From Candidatus Eremiobacteraceae bacterium (lineage in GTDB: Bacteria > Vulcanimicrobiota > Vulcanimicrobiia > Eremiobacterales > Eremiobacteraceae): a stretch of DNA of 64,000 nucleotides. Below are positions 1 to 8,609 of the stretch, piece by piece. The stretch is taken from contig DASTCX010000016.1 of the NCBI GenBank assembly GCA_035710745.1, forward strand, positions 1 through 64,000, written 5' to 3'. The notes under the pieces were generated by a model. The model searched no databases. It was given only the letters and a program-made list of their open reading frames with translations, and had not been told where the DNA came from. The first letter of the stretch is position 1; each line of letters starts with the position of its first letter. The position numbers were made by a program, and so were the translations under genes.

Positions 1-141
1 GGCGTGGCGCCGCGACTACAACGAGACCCGGCCGCACGCGTCGCTCGGGGACCGGACCCCCGACGAATTCGCCCTCGCGGCGATCACCTCAAAGCGTCCA
101 GTTTGCCCATCATGATTGGGATACGCGCGGGGGCCAGGTCA
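1..141 (+). mobile_element. Right end of an IS3-family insertion sequence (cut by window edge)
   Basis: The window opens inside an OrfB-type transposase that stops at 115. Twenty-six bases later, at 129-141, the sequence read outward on the minus strand is TGACCTGGCCCCC, which looks like the terminal inverted repeat of IS3-family elements. I infer that the element ends at about 141. The left part lies outside the window, so subgroup, completeness and target duplication cannot be judged. A tRNA gene begins 88 bases further on. Confidence 0.55.
2..115 (+). CDS. IS3-family transposase OrfB, C-terminal fragment
   Basis: The 37 residues visible before the TGA contain WRRDYNETRPHASLG and RTPDEFA. 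These are the conserved tail of the DDE integrase-type transposase of IS3-family elements (rve core), lying just after the catalytic glutamate. The gene continues off the left edge, so its start and the DDE residues are not visible. It uses the frame beginning at base 2. The match is strong although short. Confidence 0.75.
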   Translation, partial: AWRRDYNETRPHASLGDRTPDEFALAAITSKRPVCPS

Positions 142-228
142 AATCCGTTAGCAAACGTCCAAGGTGTCGAACATAAGCTGGAGAAAAAACTCAGCATTGC
201 CTTGTCGCGTAAGGCGTTGCAGATATGC

Positions 229-301
229 GGGCGAATAGCTCAGTTGGTAGAGCACCTCCCTTACAAGGAGGGGGTCACAGGTTCGAGCCCTGTTTCGCCC
301 A
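229..301 (+). tRNA. tRNA-Val (anticodon UAC)
   Basis: A complete cloverleaf folds here. The acceptor stem is GGGCGAA with TTCGCCC, the D arm is AGCTCAGTTGGTAGAGC, the anticodon stem is CCTCC with GGAGG, and the loop CTTACAA places the anticodon TAC at 262-264. The T arm is ACAGGTTCGAGCCCTGT. The discriminator base is A at 301 and no CCA end is encoded. Anticodon UAC reads valine GUA codons. The IS3 end lies 88 bases upstream. Confidence 0.96.
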
Positions 302-329
302 AATTTCAGTCTTTGGTTTGACCGCTTAG

Positions 330-1535
330 TTACGGCGTGAACGAATAGAACAGTCCCTGATTGTACAGGCCGCCTCCAGCCGTCACACCATAGAGATTCG
401 TGCCCATGGGTAACAAGCCGACGGGCGCGTTGCCGCCCCTCCCGCCAGCGAACTTGTGAAGCGTGGTCGCTCCACCGCCCGGGTTGACACTGAACAGCGT
501 ACCCTCGCCGAGGCAGGGGGGCGTCGATCCGCCGACGCTCGTACCGTAAAGCGTACCGTTGAGGTTGACGAGGCCCGCCCACGGTTCACAGCCTTTCGCC
601 GCCGTGCCGCCGAAGCTGTAGAGCACTGTCTCCGGGCCGGTCAGGCCGCTCGAAAAGATTGTACCGACGCCTTTTGCGCCGCCCTGAAGCGTCGTTCCAT
701 ACAACGTGTCGTTGAGGGCGATGAGCGCGCCGAAATATGGTATTCTGCCGTCCGTGCCTTTTCCAAAACTATGTACGATTCTCACGTTTCCGGCAGTGCT
801 GACCCGGAAGATCGTTCCCCCGCCGAACTTGCCGCCGCCAAGCGTCGTGCCGTAGAGCGCCCCGTTGACGACGATCAGCGTCGACATCGGCTGCTCGCCA
901 TCGGTCGCGGTGAGGCTAAACGAGTGGATCACGTTTTCAACTCCGCCCGTCGTTATGCTGAACACCGTGCCCACGTCATTGGCACCACCGCCTGACGTCG
1001 TGCCGTAGAGCTTTCCGTTGAGCCCGACCAGACCACCGTACGGCTGGCTGCCGTCGTTCGGCCCGCCTTGAAAGCGGTAGAGAACATTGAAGTTCCCGTT
1101 GCCGGGATCGATGGTGAACACTTCCCCGAGGCTGCTTGGACCACCACCGGAGATGGTCGTGCCGAAGAACAGGCCCCCGACGTTATACAGCGGTCCGACC
1201 GGCTCAGCCCCATCGGTCACCGCAAATGTGTGGAGGATCTTCTCTTTGCCCGCCGGCGTGACGCTGAAAACGATGCCCTCGTTATTCGCGCCGCCGTTTG
1301 TCGTCGTTCCATACAACACCCCGTTGAACGATACGAGGAACGTCGGCTGGCTGCCATCGCCGGCGTTCTTCCCGAACGGGTAAAGCGTACTGAAAACGCC
1401 GGCGTCCGGCGCCGCCACTGTCTCACGCGAGAAAGCCGTGGAGATCGGCGGCAACGCCGTTGAGCCTGAATGTTGCGAACACGCCGGTAGCGCCAAGCAA
1501 CACAAAACGGCGAAGTGGCGAAGTCGCGATCGCAT
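330..1535 (-). CDS. GloVer-repeat beta-propeller lipoprotein
   Basis: This is a 401-residue exported protein built from about seven repeats of the type LYGTTxxGG followed by GxVFS. The pattern is the choice-of-anchor tandem repeat GloVer family, probably a beta-propeller. The N-terminus MRSRLRHFAVLCCLALPAC has a short hydrophobic stretch and a lipobox with cysteine in LPAC, so it is probably a lipoprotein. I chose the ATG at 1535 because GGGAGG sits 7 bases before it; an ATG 11 codons upstream lacks such a site and would spoil the signal peptide. No enzymatic residues are evident. The role is unknown and probably extracellular binding or structure. Confidence 0.8.
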   Translation of the reverse strand: MRSRLRHFAVLCCLALPACSQHSGSTALPPISTAFSRETVAAPDAGVFSTLYPFGKNAGDGSQPTFLVSFNGVLYGTTTNGGANNEGIVFSVTPAGKEKILHTFAVTDGAEPVGPLYNVGGLFFGTTISGGGPSSLGEVFTIDPGNGNFNVLYRFQGGPNDGSQPYGGLVGLNGKLYGTTSGGGANDVGTVFSITTGGVENVIHSFSLTATDGEQPMSTLIVVNGALYGTTLGGGKFGGGTIFRVSTAGNVRIVHSFGKGTDGRIPYFGALIALNDTLYGTTLQGGAKGVGTIFSSGLTGPETVLYSFGGTAAKGCEPWAGLVNLNGTLYGTSVGGSTPPCLGEGTLFSVNPGGGATTLHKFAGGRGGNAPVGLLPMGTNLYGVTAGGGLYNQGLFYSFTP

Positions 1536-1604
1536 ATGAAACCTCCCAAGGACGTGACTGCACGTCACTCGAGGCGTGCGTTCGCGAGCCGAAATCGTAT
1601 CTCC

Positions 1605-2285
1605 TCAGGTGCGCGCCGCTACGAGGATCAACTCAGCGACTTCCTTCGGATGCGACACCAGCGAGGCGTGGCTAGAGGCAAGCGAAACGGTAGTCGCCTT
1701 TGCGCGCGACGCCATCATGCGCTCGGTATCGGGCGGAATCATCAGGTCGTTCTCGGAGACCTGATACCAAGACTTGATCGACTTCCACGCGGGCGCTCCC
1801 ATCTTGTCGCCGAAGATCGCGCCGCTGACCGGTCGTTGCACGGACGCGAGGACAGCAGCTTCCGCTGCTGGCAAGTCGCCCGCGAAGCACGCCGGAAACT
1901 CTTTACGGTCGACGTATAGCAAGCCGCCCGGCCCCGGACCAATGAATTTTGCCCCGGCACCGGGCGGAAACCCGCCGAGCGCCTCACCCTCGTCGGGGGC
2001 AAACGCGGCGATGAAGACGAGCCCCTTCACGTTGCGCGCCCCGTAGGCTGCGGACGTCACGACGGCTCCGCCGTAGGAATGACCGGCAACGAGGGTCGGC
2101 CCCGGCATCGCATCGATCGTGGCACGCGTGTTCGCGGCGTCGGCAGCGAGGCTAGCCATCTGGTTCTGAACCGCAACGACGTTGTGGCCAGCTGCCTGAA
2201 GAATCGGCACGACCTTCGACCAACCCGAACCGTCCGACCATGCCCCGTGGACTAAGACGATGTTGATGCCGCCATCAGAAGACAT
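1605..2285 (-). CDS. Alpha/beta hydrolase
   Basis: A 226-residue cytoplasmic alpha/beta hydrolase. The early strand IVLVHGAW carries the HG oxyanion element, the nucleophile elbow GHSYGG places serine near residue 70, and a late histidine lies in the SSH segment near the C-terminus. Size and motifs resemble the small RsbQ/salicylate-esterase-like hydrolases. The start at 2285 is preceded by AAAGGAG at a good distance; a longer reading from 2330 has no ribosome-binding site. The substrate cannot be predicted. It is a single gene between two secreted-protein genes on the same strand. Confidence 0.8.
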   Translation of the reverse strand: MSSDGGINIVLVHGAWSDGSGWSKVVPILQAAGHNVVAVQNQMASLAADAANTRATIDAMPGPTLVAGHSYGGAVVTSAAYGARNVKGLVFIAAFAPDEGEALGGFPPGAGAKFIGPGPGGLLYVDRKEFPACFAGDLPAAEAAVLASVQRPVSGAIFGDKMGAPAWKSIKSWYQVSENDLMIPPDTERMMASRAKATTVSLASSHASLVSHPKEVAELILVAART

Positions 2286-2437
2286 TCGCAAGTACTCCTT
2301 TGCCGCCAGCGAGGAACGATGCGTCGGCAAATCGCGGCGCCTCGGAAAATGTGGTTACTAGCAGCTCACAGCTAAAGCCCTTGTTACAACCGCCGTTCGT
2401 CGAGCGGCGACCCTTAGGGTGCCACGCATAAAGAGAA

Positions 2438-2466
2438 GAAGCGGCCGGTCGTAGACCTGCCGCTTC
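2438..2466 (-). terminator. Rho-independent terminator after the small secreted protein gene
   Basis: GAAGCGGC at 2438-2445 pairs with GCCGCTTC at 2459-2466, with a further GGTC/GACC stem inside and a single mismatch. Read on the minus strand, the hairpin is followed by TTCTCTTTATG. It lies 20 bases after the stop of the minus-strand gene at 2486. Confidence 0.75.
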
Positions 2467-2485
2467 GTCCGAACGAGGCTTCGTG

Positions 2486-2827
2486 CTAGTAGATGGCCGT
2501 CGCGAAGAAGTTGTTGTCTTTCCAGTATCCGTACGCGACGATCGCCCGGCCGACGGCCACCTTGCCGGTCTGTTTCGCGTCCAGCGCCGGCTGGTCATCG
2601 ATCGTGACGTTGCCGGTGGCCTGTTGGACGGTCACCAGGTGCCCTTTCACTACAGTGATGGTTCCTGTTACCGTACCGTGCTGAAGAACTTCGGTACAAT
2701 TGCCGCTCGGAACCCACTGGTCGTTGACCCAGCTTCCGCAAGAGGTGTCGACATACGGAGGAGGATCGGCGAGCGCCGGAGCCATTCCGATCGCGGCGGC
2801 TATCGCCAGAGCAGAGATGAATTTCAC
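2486..2827 (-). CDS. Small secreted protein, unknown function
   Basis: A 113-residue exported protein. The signal peptide (VKFISALAIAAAIG, cleaved after ALA) is followed by a proline-rich start and two cysteines (CGSW and GNCTE) that could form a disulphide. The rest is rich in Thr and Val and looks like a beta-barrel or OB-like fold. I prefer the GTG at 2827, which has GGGAG eight bases upstream, to the GTG at 2836, which sits on top of that site. No family is recognised. It is followed by its own terminator, so it is probably a single-gene transcript. Confidence 0.6.
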   Translation of the reverse strand: MKFISALAIAAAIGMAPALADPPPYVDTSCGSWVNDQWVPSGNCTEVLQHGTVTGTITVVKGHLVTVQQATGNVTIDDQPALDAKQTGKVAVGRAIVAYGYWKDNNFFATAIY

Positions 2828-2884
2828 TAAGACCACTCCCTTCTGCTAGGCGATTTTACCCCGTTTTCCTTGATTTAGGCGCCT

Positions 2885-5056
2885 CTATTCCATGAGCTTC
2901 ATCGTGAAATACGTCCACTCGAGCGCGGACGTGTGTGCGCGCTCGTCGAGGTTCGCACCCGCGCCGTGGCCGCCTTCGGTCACCTCGTAGAACAAGTACG
3001 GCACGTCCATCGCTGCGAGCTTCGCCGCGAACTTGCGCGCGTGTTGCGGGCCGACACGATCGTCCTTGGTCGTCGTCCAGATGAACGGCTCAGGATACGC
3101 GACGCCCCCGCGCAAATTGTTGTAGGGCGATATCTTCGCGAGGAACGCACGTTCCTCGGGGACCGAAACACTGCCGTACTCGCCCACCCACGACGCGCCC
3201 GCTTGGACCTGCTCGTAACGCAGCATGTCGAGCAGCGGCACCTGTATGTCGACCGCATTCCACATCTCCGGATGCTGCGTGAACTCGACGCCCATCAAGA
3301 GCCCGCCGTTCGAACCACCCTGGATGCCAAGGTGGCGGGGCGACGTGATCTTGCGTGCGACCAGGTCTTGCGCGACGGCGTAGAAGTCGTCGTAGATCCG
3401 CTGCCGATGCGTCTTGAGACCGGCGTCGTGCCATGCCGGCCCGAACTCGCCGCCGCCTCGGATGTTCGCAAGCACGTACACACCGCCGCGTTCGAGCCAG
3501 AGCTTGCCGAGGATCCCTGAATATCCGGGGGTCTCCGATATCTGGAATCCACCATACGCGTAGAGCACCGTGGGATTGGTCCCATCGAGCTTCATGTTCT
3601 TCGGATGAACGATGAAGTACGGGATCTTCGTGCCATCTTTCGACGTCGCTTCGTGCTGCTCGACGACGTCGCTCGACGCGTCGAATTCCGCGGGCAGCGA
3701 TTTCTCTTGCGATACGGCACCCGACTCGGTGTCGACCGCCCACAACGTCGTCGGAGTCAGAAAGCTCGTGACGTTGACAAAGGCCTTGCCGCTGCGCAGA
3801 TCGGCATCTCCGATATTGATCGACGAGTTGTCGGGCAGATCGAGACGCTGCGAGCTCCACGTTCCGTCGGGATGCAGCGTGAAGACGAACGCGCGACCGC
3901 GCACGTTCTGATAAAGCGCTACCAACAACTGCGAGCGCGTCGCCGCGACGCCGTCGATCGACTCGCGGGGGCCGGGAGCATAGATGAGGACCGGCTTGAG
4001 GTGGGCAGGGTCAGCTCGAACCGCCGCCAGATCCATCGCGACCAGCGCGCCTTGTGGGAAGCTCCTCCCGTTCACGCTCCAATCCTCGTTGAGCGTGACG
4101 ATCAACTTACCGGCGACCAACGCCGAGATATTCGACTTCAGCGGCAAAGCGAGCCGCTCGACGCCGTGAGGTGTGACGATGTAGAGCTGCGCCGTGAAGA
4201 ACGTCAGGCTCCGCTGGATGAACGTGGCGGAGTCGCCGGTCCCATCGTGCAGCGCGAAGGCCGACGCGCTCACGTCGCTGCGTTCCCCGCGAAAGATCTC
4301 GACCGCGCTCGAGAGCGGTTGCCCACGCCTGAGACGCTTGACGATGTACGCGTAGCCCGACGTCGTCAGCTCGCCCGGTTCCCACTCGCGAGAGATGAGG
4401 AGCGTATCCGCGTCTTCCCAGTCTGCCTGCTGCTTGCCGCGGGGAAGCTCGAAACCCGACTTCACGAACTGTCCGGTCTGGAGGTCGAATTCGCGTACCG
4501 TCTGCGCGTCTTCTCCACCATCGGACAAAGAGACGAGACAATCGGTTTCGGTAGGCCAGTAGCAGTTCGCGCCTCCCCAGACCCAATTCGCATTCTCGGA
4601 TTTCGCAACCGCATCGAGATCGAGGACCGTCGTCCACTGCGGAGTAGCGGATGCGTAGCTCTCGGCGCTCGTCCGTCGCCAAATGCCTCGCACGTGGTCG
4701 TCGTCTTGCCAGAAATTGAAGATTTCGCCGTGGAGAAAAGCCGGCTGCGGAATCCGCCCCTTCGACTTTGCGACCTTCAGCGCCGCCGCGTACAGATTCG
4801 CGTAGTGCGGGTCGCTCTCGAGGACGGGCAATGTCTTCGCATTTTGCTCGCGCACCCACTCAAGAGCGCGCGGCCCATCTTTGTCTTCCAGCCAGAGAAA
4901 CGGATCAGATCCGTCGCTCGTGACGGGGGGCGCCTTTGCCACCGTCGTCTGCGCTCCATCGTTCGGTTGCGCGCCCGCAGGCAGCACAGCGCCACTGCAA
5001 AAAACGATCGCAGCGAGAATTGCCGCGATCAGGGGGATTCGGATTAAGCGATGCAT
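2885..5056 (-). CDS. Prolyl oligopeptidase family serine peptidase (S9A), secreted
   Basis: A 723-residue peptidase with an N-terminal signal peptide. The 7-bladed propeller domain opens with DPFLWLED, the classic prolyl oligopeptidase entry motif, and the C-terminal alpha/beta-hydrolase domain follows. The catalytic residues are recognisable: serine in GGSNGG near residue 582, aspartate in KDDRVG near 666 and histidine in GGHGAG near 697. The length matches family S9A. It should cleave short peptides after proline in the periplasm. GGAGGAG precedes the ATG at 5056. The gene is divergent from the 5219 gene, so promoters for both probably lie in 5057-5218. Confidence 0.92.
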   Translation of the reverse strand: MHRLIRIPLIAAILAAIVFCSGAVLPAGAQPNDGAQTTVAKAPPVTSDGSDPFLWLEDKDGPRALEWVREQNAKTLPVLESDPHYANLYAAALKVAKSKGRIPQPAFLHGEIFNFWQDDDHVRGIWRRTSAESYASATPQWTTVLDLDAVAKSENANWVWGGANCYWPTETDCLVSLSDGGEDAQTVREFDLQTGQFVKSGFELPRGKQQADWEDADTLLISREWEPGELTTSGYAYIVKRLRRGQPLSSAVEIFRGERSDVSASAFALHDGTGDSATFIQRSLTFFTAQLYIVTPHGVERLALPLKSNISALVAGKLIVTLNEDWSVNGRSFPQGALVAMDLAAVRADPAHLKPVLIYAPGPRESIDGVAATRSQLLVALYQNVRGRAFVFTLHPDGTWSSQRLDLPDNSSINIGDADLRSGKAFVNVTSFLTPTTLWAVDTESGAVSQEKSLPAEFDASSDVVEQHEATSKDGTKIPYFIVHPKNMKLDGTNPTVLYAYGGFQISETPGYSGILGKLWLERGGVYVLANIRGGGEFGPAWHDAGLKTHRQRIYDDFYAVAQDLVARKITSPRHLGIQGGSNGGLLMGVEFTQHPEMWNAVDIQVPLLDMLRYEQVQAGASWVGEYGSVSVPEERAFLAKISPYNNLRGGVAYPEPFIWTTTKDDRVGPQHARKFAAKLAAMDVPYLFYEVTEGGHGAGANLDERAHTSALEWTYFTMKLME

Positions 5057-5218
5057 GCCGGTCTCCTCCGGACGTCCTCAGTCTGGGAGAAGGAGCGCGT
5101 TCTTTGAAGCGAGCGCAGTACACCTTTGACGGCTCCGGCGGAAAGGCGGATGTGACCGACGAACCGCGAGACAAACGGGCGACGTCTGTCGCTCGAGCAT
5201 CGGAAGGGAACGCTAGAA

Positions 5219-6016
5219 GTGCATTTCCGGCAGAAACTCGCACGACTTCTCATCGCCTCGACGTTGGCGATCACCGGCACGCTCGTCTCAGCCGCACGCA
5301 TAAATGCCGCCTCGACGGCCACTCTCAAGACCGTAACGACGGACGACAAGACGGCTACGGTCGGCGTCCCCGACGGCTGGAAGCTCGCAAAAGGCGCCAA
5401 CGGATACGTCTACGTGAAGGGCCCACACAGCGAGGCGATCAGCCTTGGCGCTGTTATCATCGCGAAGAACGCGCCGGTCGGAACGAGCGGTCTCAGTTCG
5501 GATATAGCTTTCGCTTTGCCATTTTCAGCGAGCTTGAAAGACAAGCTCACGATGGCGATCGATAAGGGCGCCGCCAAAGCGGGATTTCCTGCGCCGCAAG
5601 TGACGATCGCCAGCCAGACAGGGACGAAGCTCCCGATGTGCACCATGTTCCTCGGAGGCTTGACCTCAAGCAAAGAGTCGAGCAAGTTCGAGGCGGTGAT
5701 ATGCTCGCTGCGGCCCGACTATCTCGGGCTCTACAAGAACATCGTCTTCATGGCGAAAGTGCCGTCCAGCGTTGCAAGCACCGATCGCCCGATCGTCCAG
5801 CAGATCGTCCAGAGCTACCGCGTAACGCCGACGATGTTCAAGAAGATGCTGTCCCCGTACACCGCGCCCCCACCGCAGCCCCCGTCTGGCGTAGTGATGC
5901 CGGTGATGGCGCCGTATCAAGATCCGACAAACTCGGATTGTTTCGACTACAACATCATCCGGGAATCGCCGCCCTGGGAGGTGCCGATGCACTGCGGCGG
6001 TCTGCAGCCCGGCTAA
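5219..6016 (+). CDS. Secreted protein of unknown function
   Basis: A 265-residue protein with an N-terminal signal peptide (basic start, then LLIASTLAITGTLVSA), followed by a region that begins VPDGWKLAKG. This resembles the openings of small periplasmic proteins with a mixed alpha/beta PsbP- or DUF1795-like fold, but the resemblance is weak. The tail after residue 220 is proline-rich and carries two cysteines. The start is GTG, with GGAAGGG about 11 bases upstream. No neighbour suggests a function. Confidence 0.6.
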   Translation: MHFRQKLARLLIASTLAITGTLVSAARINAASTATLKTVTTDDKTATVGVPDGWKLAKGANGYVYVKGPHSEAISLGAVIIAKNAPVGTSGLSSDIAFALPFSASLKDKLTMAIDKGAAKAGFPAPQVTIASQTGTKLPMCTMFLGGLTSSKESSKFEAVICSLRPDYLGLYKNIVFMAKVPSSVASTDRPIVQQIVQSYRVTPTMFKKMLSPYTAPPPQPPSGVVMPVMAPYQDPTNSDCFDYNIIRESPPWEVPMHCGGLQPG

Positions 6017-6045
6017 AAACACCGTACGCTGACGACGTGAAAAAA

Positions 6046-6071
6046 GACGCCGCTCCATGTGGAGCGGCGTC
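6046..6071 (-). terminator. Strong hairpin with T-tract on the minus strand
   Basis: The perfect 11-bp stem GACGCCGCTCC / GGAGCGGCGTC closes an ATGT loop. The minus-strand reading is followed by TTTTTTCAC, a typical terminator tail; the plus-strand reading is followed by TGCTGCAC and lacks one. Both flanking genes are on the plus strand, so it may stop antisense transcription, or also work weakly for the gene ending at 6016. Confidence 0.6.
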
Positions 6072-6225
6072 TGCTGCACAGCCACTTGTCAGGCCGGGTC
6101 GCTTTAGAAGGACGACGTTCCACCTGACCTCGTAACAAATATAGGTCTAACCAAACCAACAATCGGTACGGAAACGTACCAAGCCCTCTTCATTAGGTGA
6201 TTGTGACGGCTTGAGGAGGCTCGAG

Positions 6226-6939
6226 ATGTCGATGACCACGACGTTCGAGGGAAACGCGATCTTGGCGAGCCTGAGCGGCGAGGACAGAGAGCAGGCGCTC
6301 GCCGGAAGCGAAATCGTCGAATTCAAAGTGCGCCAAAGCGTCTATCGGCCCGAAGAGCGCATCAGCGACGCGTACTTTCCCGTCGGGGCCATCCTCTCGG
6401 TCGTCGCACGGATGCGCGACGGCGCGATGATAGAAGTCGGCACGATCGGCCGTGAGGGGACGAGCGCTATACCGCTCGTGATGGGGAGCGACACGACCGC
6501 GAACGAGTGCTTCTGCCAAGTGCCGGGACCGGCTTGGAAGATGCCGGCCGATATCTTCCGCGGTCTCCTCGCGCGCAGCCGGACGTTCCGGGACTTTCTC
6601 AACCGCTACTTGCAGGCGTACGTCAACATGCTCGGTCAGCTCGCCGCGTGCAACCGATTGCACAGCGTCTACGAGCGATGCGCGCGCTGGCTGCTCATGA
6701 CCCAAGATCGCGTCGGGAGCGATACGTTTCCGCTCACCCACGAATTCCTCGCGATCATGCTAGGCTCGCGTCGATCGGGCGTGACCGTCGCCGCGGCGGC
6801 TCTCCAGAAGGCGGGTTTCATCCACTACTCGCACGGCACGATAGCGGTTCTCGATCGCCCCGGTCTGGAGGCGACGAGTTGCGAGTGTTATAGAGTGACG
6901 ACCGAACAGTTCGGCGCCTTGCTGAAAATCCAGAAGTAA
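6226..6939 (+). CDS. Crp/Fnr-family transcriptional regulator
   Basis: A 237-residue regulator. Residues up to about 130 form a cyclic-nucleotide-binding-like beta-roll, and the C-terminal part is a Crp-type helix-turn-helix (LTHEFLAIMLGSRRSGVTVA). It lacks the four-cysteine Fe-S signature of Fnr. The roll segment reads VGTIGREGTSA where Crp proteins have a GE-rich cAMP-binding motif, so the ligand is uncertain. The ATG at 6226 has GAGGAG seven bases upstream; the longer reading from 6211 has no ribosome-binding site. Its nearest downstream gene is the BNR protein, but no operator is obvious. Confidence 0.88.
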   Translation: MSMTTTFEGNAILASLSGEDREQALAGSEIVEFKVRQSVYRPEERISDAYFPVGAILSVVARMRDGAMIEVGTIGREGTSAIPLVMGSDTTANECFCQVPGPAWKMPADIFRGLLARSRTFRDFLNRYLQAYVNMLGQLAACNRLHSVYERCARWLLMTQDRVGSDTFPLTHEFLAIMLGSRRSGVTVAAAALQKAGFIHYSHGTIAVLDRPGLEATSCECYRVTTEQFGALLKIQK

Positions 6940-7058
6940 GGTCTCGTCGAGAGGCGCAGAGCATCGTCCATCAGAAAGGAACCGTGACCGCAACGCGTGG
7001 CGCCCGCTCGGGCGCTGATGCGCCGGTCTTTCTTCGTCCTTGAGGAGGCGAGAAGAAG

Positions 7059-8546
7059 ATGTATGCGATGATCGCGGCGCTGCTGGCCAGCGTTGCGCAA
7101 CTTTACGCGACGCCGTTCGGCCTCGTCCGACATGCGCCGCAATCCATGATCAACATGCGCAGCCCTCTCTCAGGCAGCGTCCTGGTCGCGCAGGCGCTCC
7201 ATGCGGGCAGAGTCCGGCTCCCCTTCTACAACAATAGGCCGTCGCTCGGCGAGCTGCTCACCTGCACGCCCACGCCGTGCACGGTGCCCAATGTCCAGGC
7301 GTCCGAAGGCGGACAGCCCGTCAACGAGACGCCTCTCGCAGCGAACCCGGTCAATCGGCGGCAGATGCTCTCCGGCGGCAACGACTACAACTGCCCGACT
7401 ACGCAAGGCTTTTTCGCCTCGCATGACGGCGGCTCGACCTGGAACCATACCTGCCTCGGCAATGTGGCGGGCGGATTCGGCGTCGGCGATCCGATCGTCG
7501 GCTACAACACGACCGGGATGTCATTCATCGGCGGCATCGACGAGGTATCGGGTACCGTCGCGAACATCGTTTTCGAGCACTCATCGAATGGGGGCACGAC
7601 GTGGTCGAGCGCGGCGCTCGGGATCGTCGGCATAACGCCCTACACGTTCGTCGACAAGCCGTGGCTTCAGATCGATGACGGTGCGACGAGCCCGCGCAAA
7701 GACGAGATGTACGTCTCGACGACCGAATTCGATCCGAACTCGAACAGCGCGATGGTCGTCTCGCACTCGACGAACAACGGCGCGACCTGGACGAGCGTCA
7801 TGGTCGACGCGGTCGTATATCCGCTCGTCGACCAGTTCACCGATCTCGCGGTCGGCAGCGACGGCGCCGTCTATCTCTCGTGGATGCGCTGTTCGGCGAC
7901 CGGTCCGAGCCAAGATTGCGGCGGCACGACTTCCGCGATCATGTTCTCGAAGTCGACCGACGGTGGGGTCACGTGGACCGTGCCGATCATGATCGCTTCG
8001 GCGAAACTCGTGCCGGACAACTGTGGCGCGTTCTACGGCTGCCTGCCGAACACGCCGGAACGCGTGTCGAACGTGCCGCCGATCGACGTCGATAGGTCGG
8101 GCGGCCAGTTCAACAACCACTTGTACGTCGCGTACTACAACTTCACCGGCGCTCAGATGCAGGTGAAGGTCGTCACCTCGGCCGATGGCGGCGCCACCTG
8201 GAGTTCGCCCGTCCGCGTGACGCACGCCGCGAACGACGAGTTCTTCCCATGGCTGACGACGAACGACAAAGGATTCGTCGGCGTGTCGTGGCTCGATCGC
8301 CGGCTCGACCCTTCGAACATCAACTACGACGCGTTCGCCACGGTGTCGAAAAACGGCGGAGCGCGCTTCGCGCTCGGGGTCCGTCTTTCGTCGGTCTCGT
8401 CGGATCCGTTCAACGACGGCTTCGGCGGCGGCTTCATGGGCGACTATACCGGCGGGATATGGGTCAAGAACACGGTTTACGCGTCATATACAGACACGAG
8501 AAACGGAGTCGACGGACAAGACGAGATCGGTGGATACAGGATCTAG
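7059..8546 (+). CDS. Secreted BNR/Asp-box repeat protein (sialidase-like propeller)
   Basis: A 495-residue exported protein with at least five Asp-box motifs: SHDGGSTW, SSNGGTTW, STNNGATW, STDGGVTW and SADGGATW. These mark the turns of a six-bladed sialidase-fold propeller. I see no clear arginine triad or FRIP motif, so calling it an active sialidase is not justified. A hydrophobic N-terminus (MYAMIAALLASVAQL) suggests export. GAGGAGG precedes the ATG by 10 bases. The gene is terminated by the hairpin at 8580 and converges on the next gene. Confidence 0.78.
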   Translation: MYAMIAALLASVAQLYATPFGLVRHAPQSMINMRSPLSGSVLVAQALHAGRVRLPFYNNRPSLGELLTCTPTPCTVPNVQASEGGQPVNETPLAANPVNRRQMLSGGNDYNCPTTQGFFASHDGGSTWNHTCLGNVAGGFGVGDPIVGYNTTGMSFIGGIDEVSGTVANIVFEHSSNGGTTWSSAALGIVGITPYTFVDKPWLQIDDGATSPRKDEMYVSTTEFDPNSNSAMVVSHSTNNGATWTSVMVDAVVYPLVDQFTDLAVGSDGAVYLSWMRCSATGPSQDCGGTTSAIMFSKSTDGGVTWTVPIMIASAKLVPDNCGAFYGCLPNTPERVSNVPPIDVDRSGGQFNNHLYVAYYNFTGAQMQVKVVTSADGGATWSSPVRVTHAANDEFFPWLTTNDKGFVGVSWLDRRLDPSNINYDAFATVSKNGGARFALGVRLSSVSSDPFNDGFGGGFMGDYTGGIWVKNTVYASYTDTRNGVDGQDEIGGYRI

Positions 8547-8579
8547 TCGATAGCCCGACTCCCAGCACCGTGCCACAAG

Positions 8580-8609
8580 CCCCGGTCGATCGAAATCGAC
8601 CGGGGTTTA
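8580..8609. terminator. Bidirectional terminator between convergent genes
   Basis: The perfect 11-bp stem CCCCGGTCGAT / ATCGACCGGGG closes a CGAA tetraloop. On the plus strand it is followed by TTTAGTTAG. It lies between the plus-strand gene ending at 8546 and the minus-strand gene ending at 8607. Confidence 0.8.

Noticed and set aside
3605-5047. 480-codon open frame on the plus strand
   Set aside because: It lies antisense to the prolyl oligopeptidase gene, which has a signal peptide and catalytic triad. The plus frame is Arg-rich with no motif, typical of a high-GC shadow.
7059-8546. Active sialidase
   Set aside because: Asp-boxes are clear, but I cannot find the catalytic arginine triad, Tyr/Glu pair or FRIP motif, so only a propeller protein is claimed.
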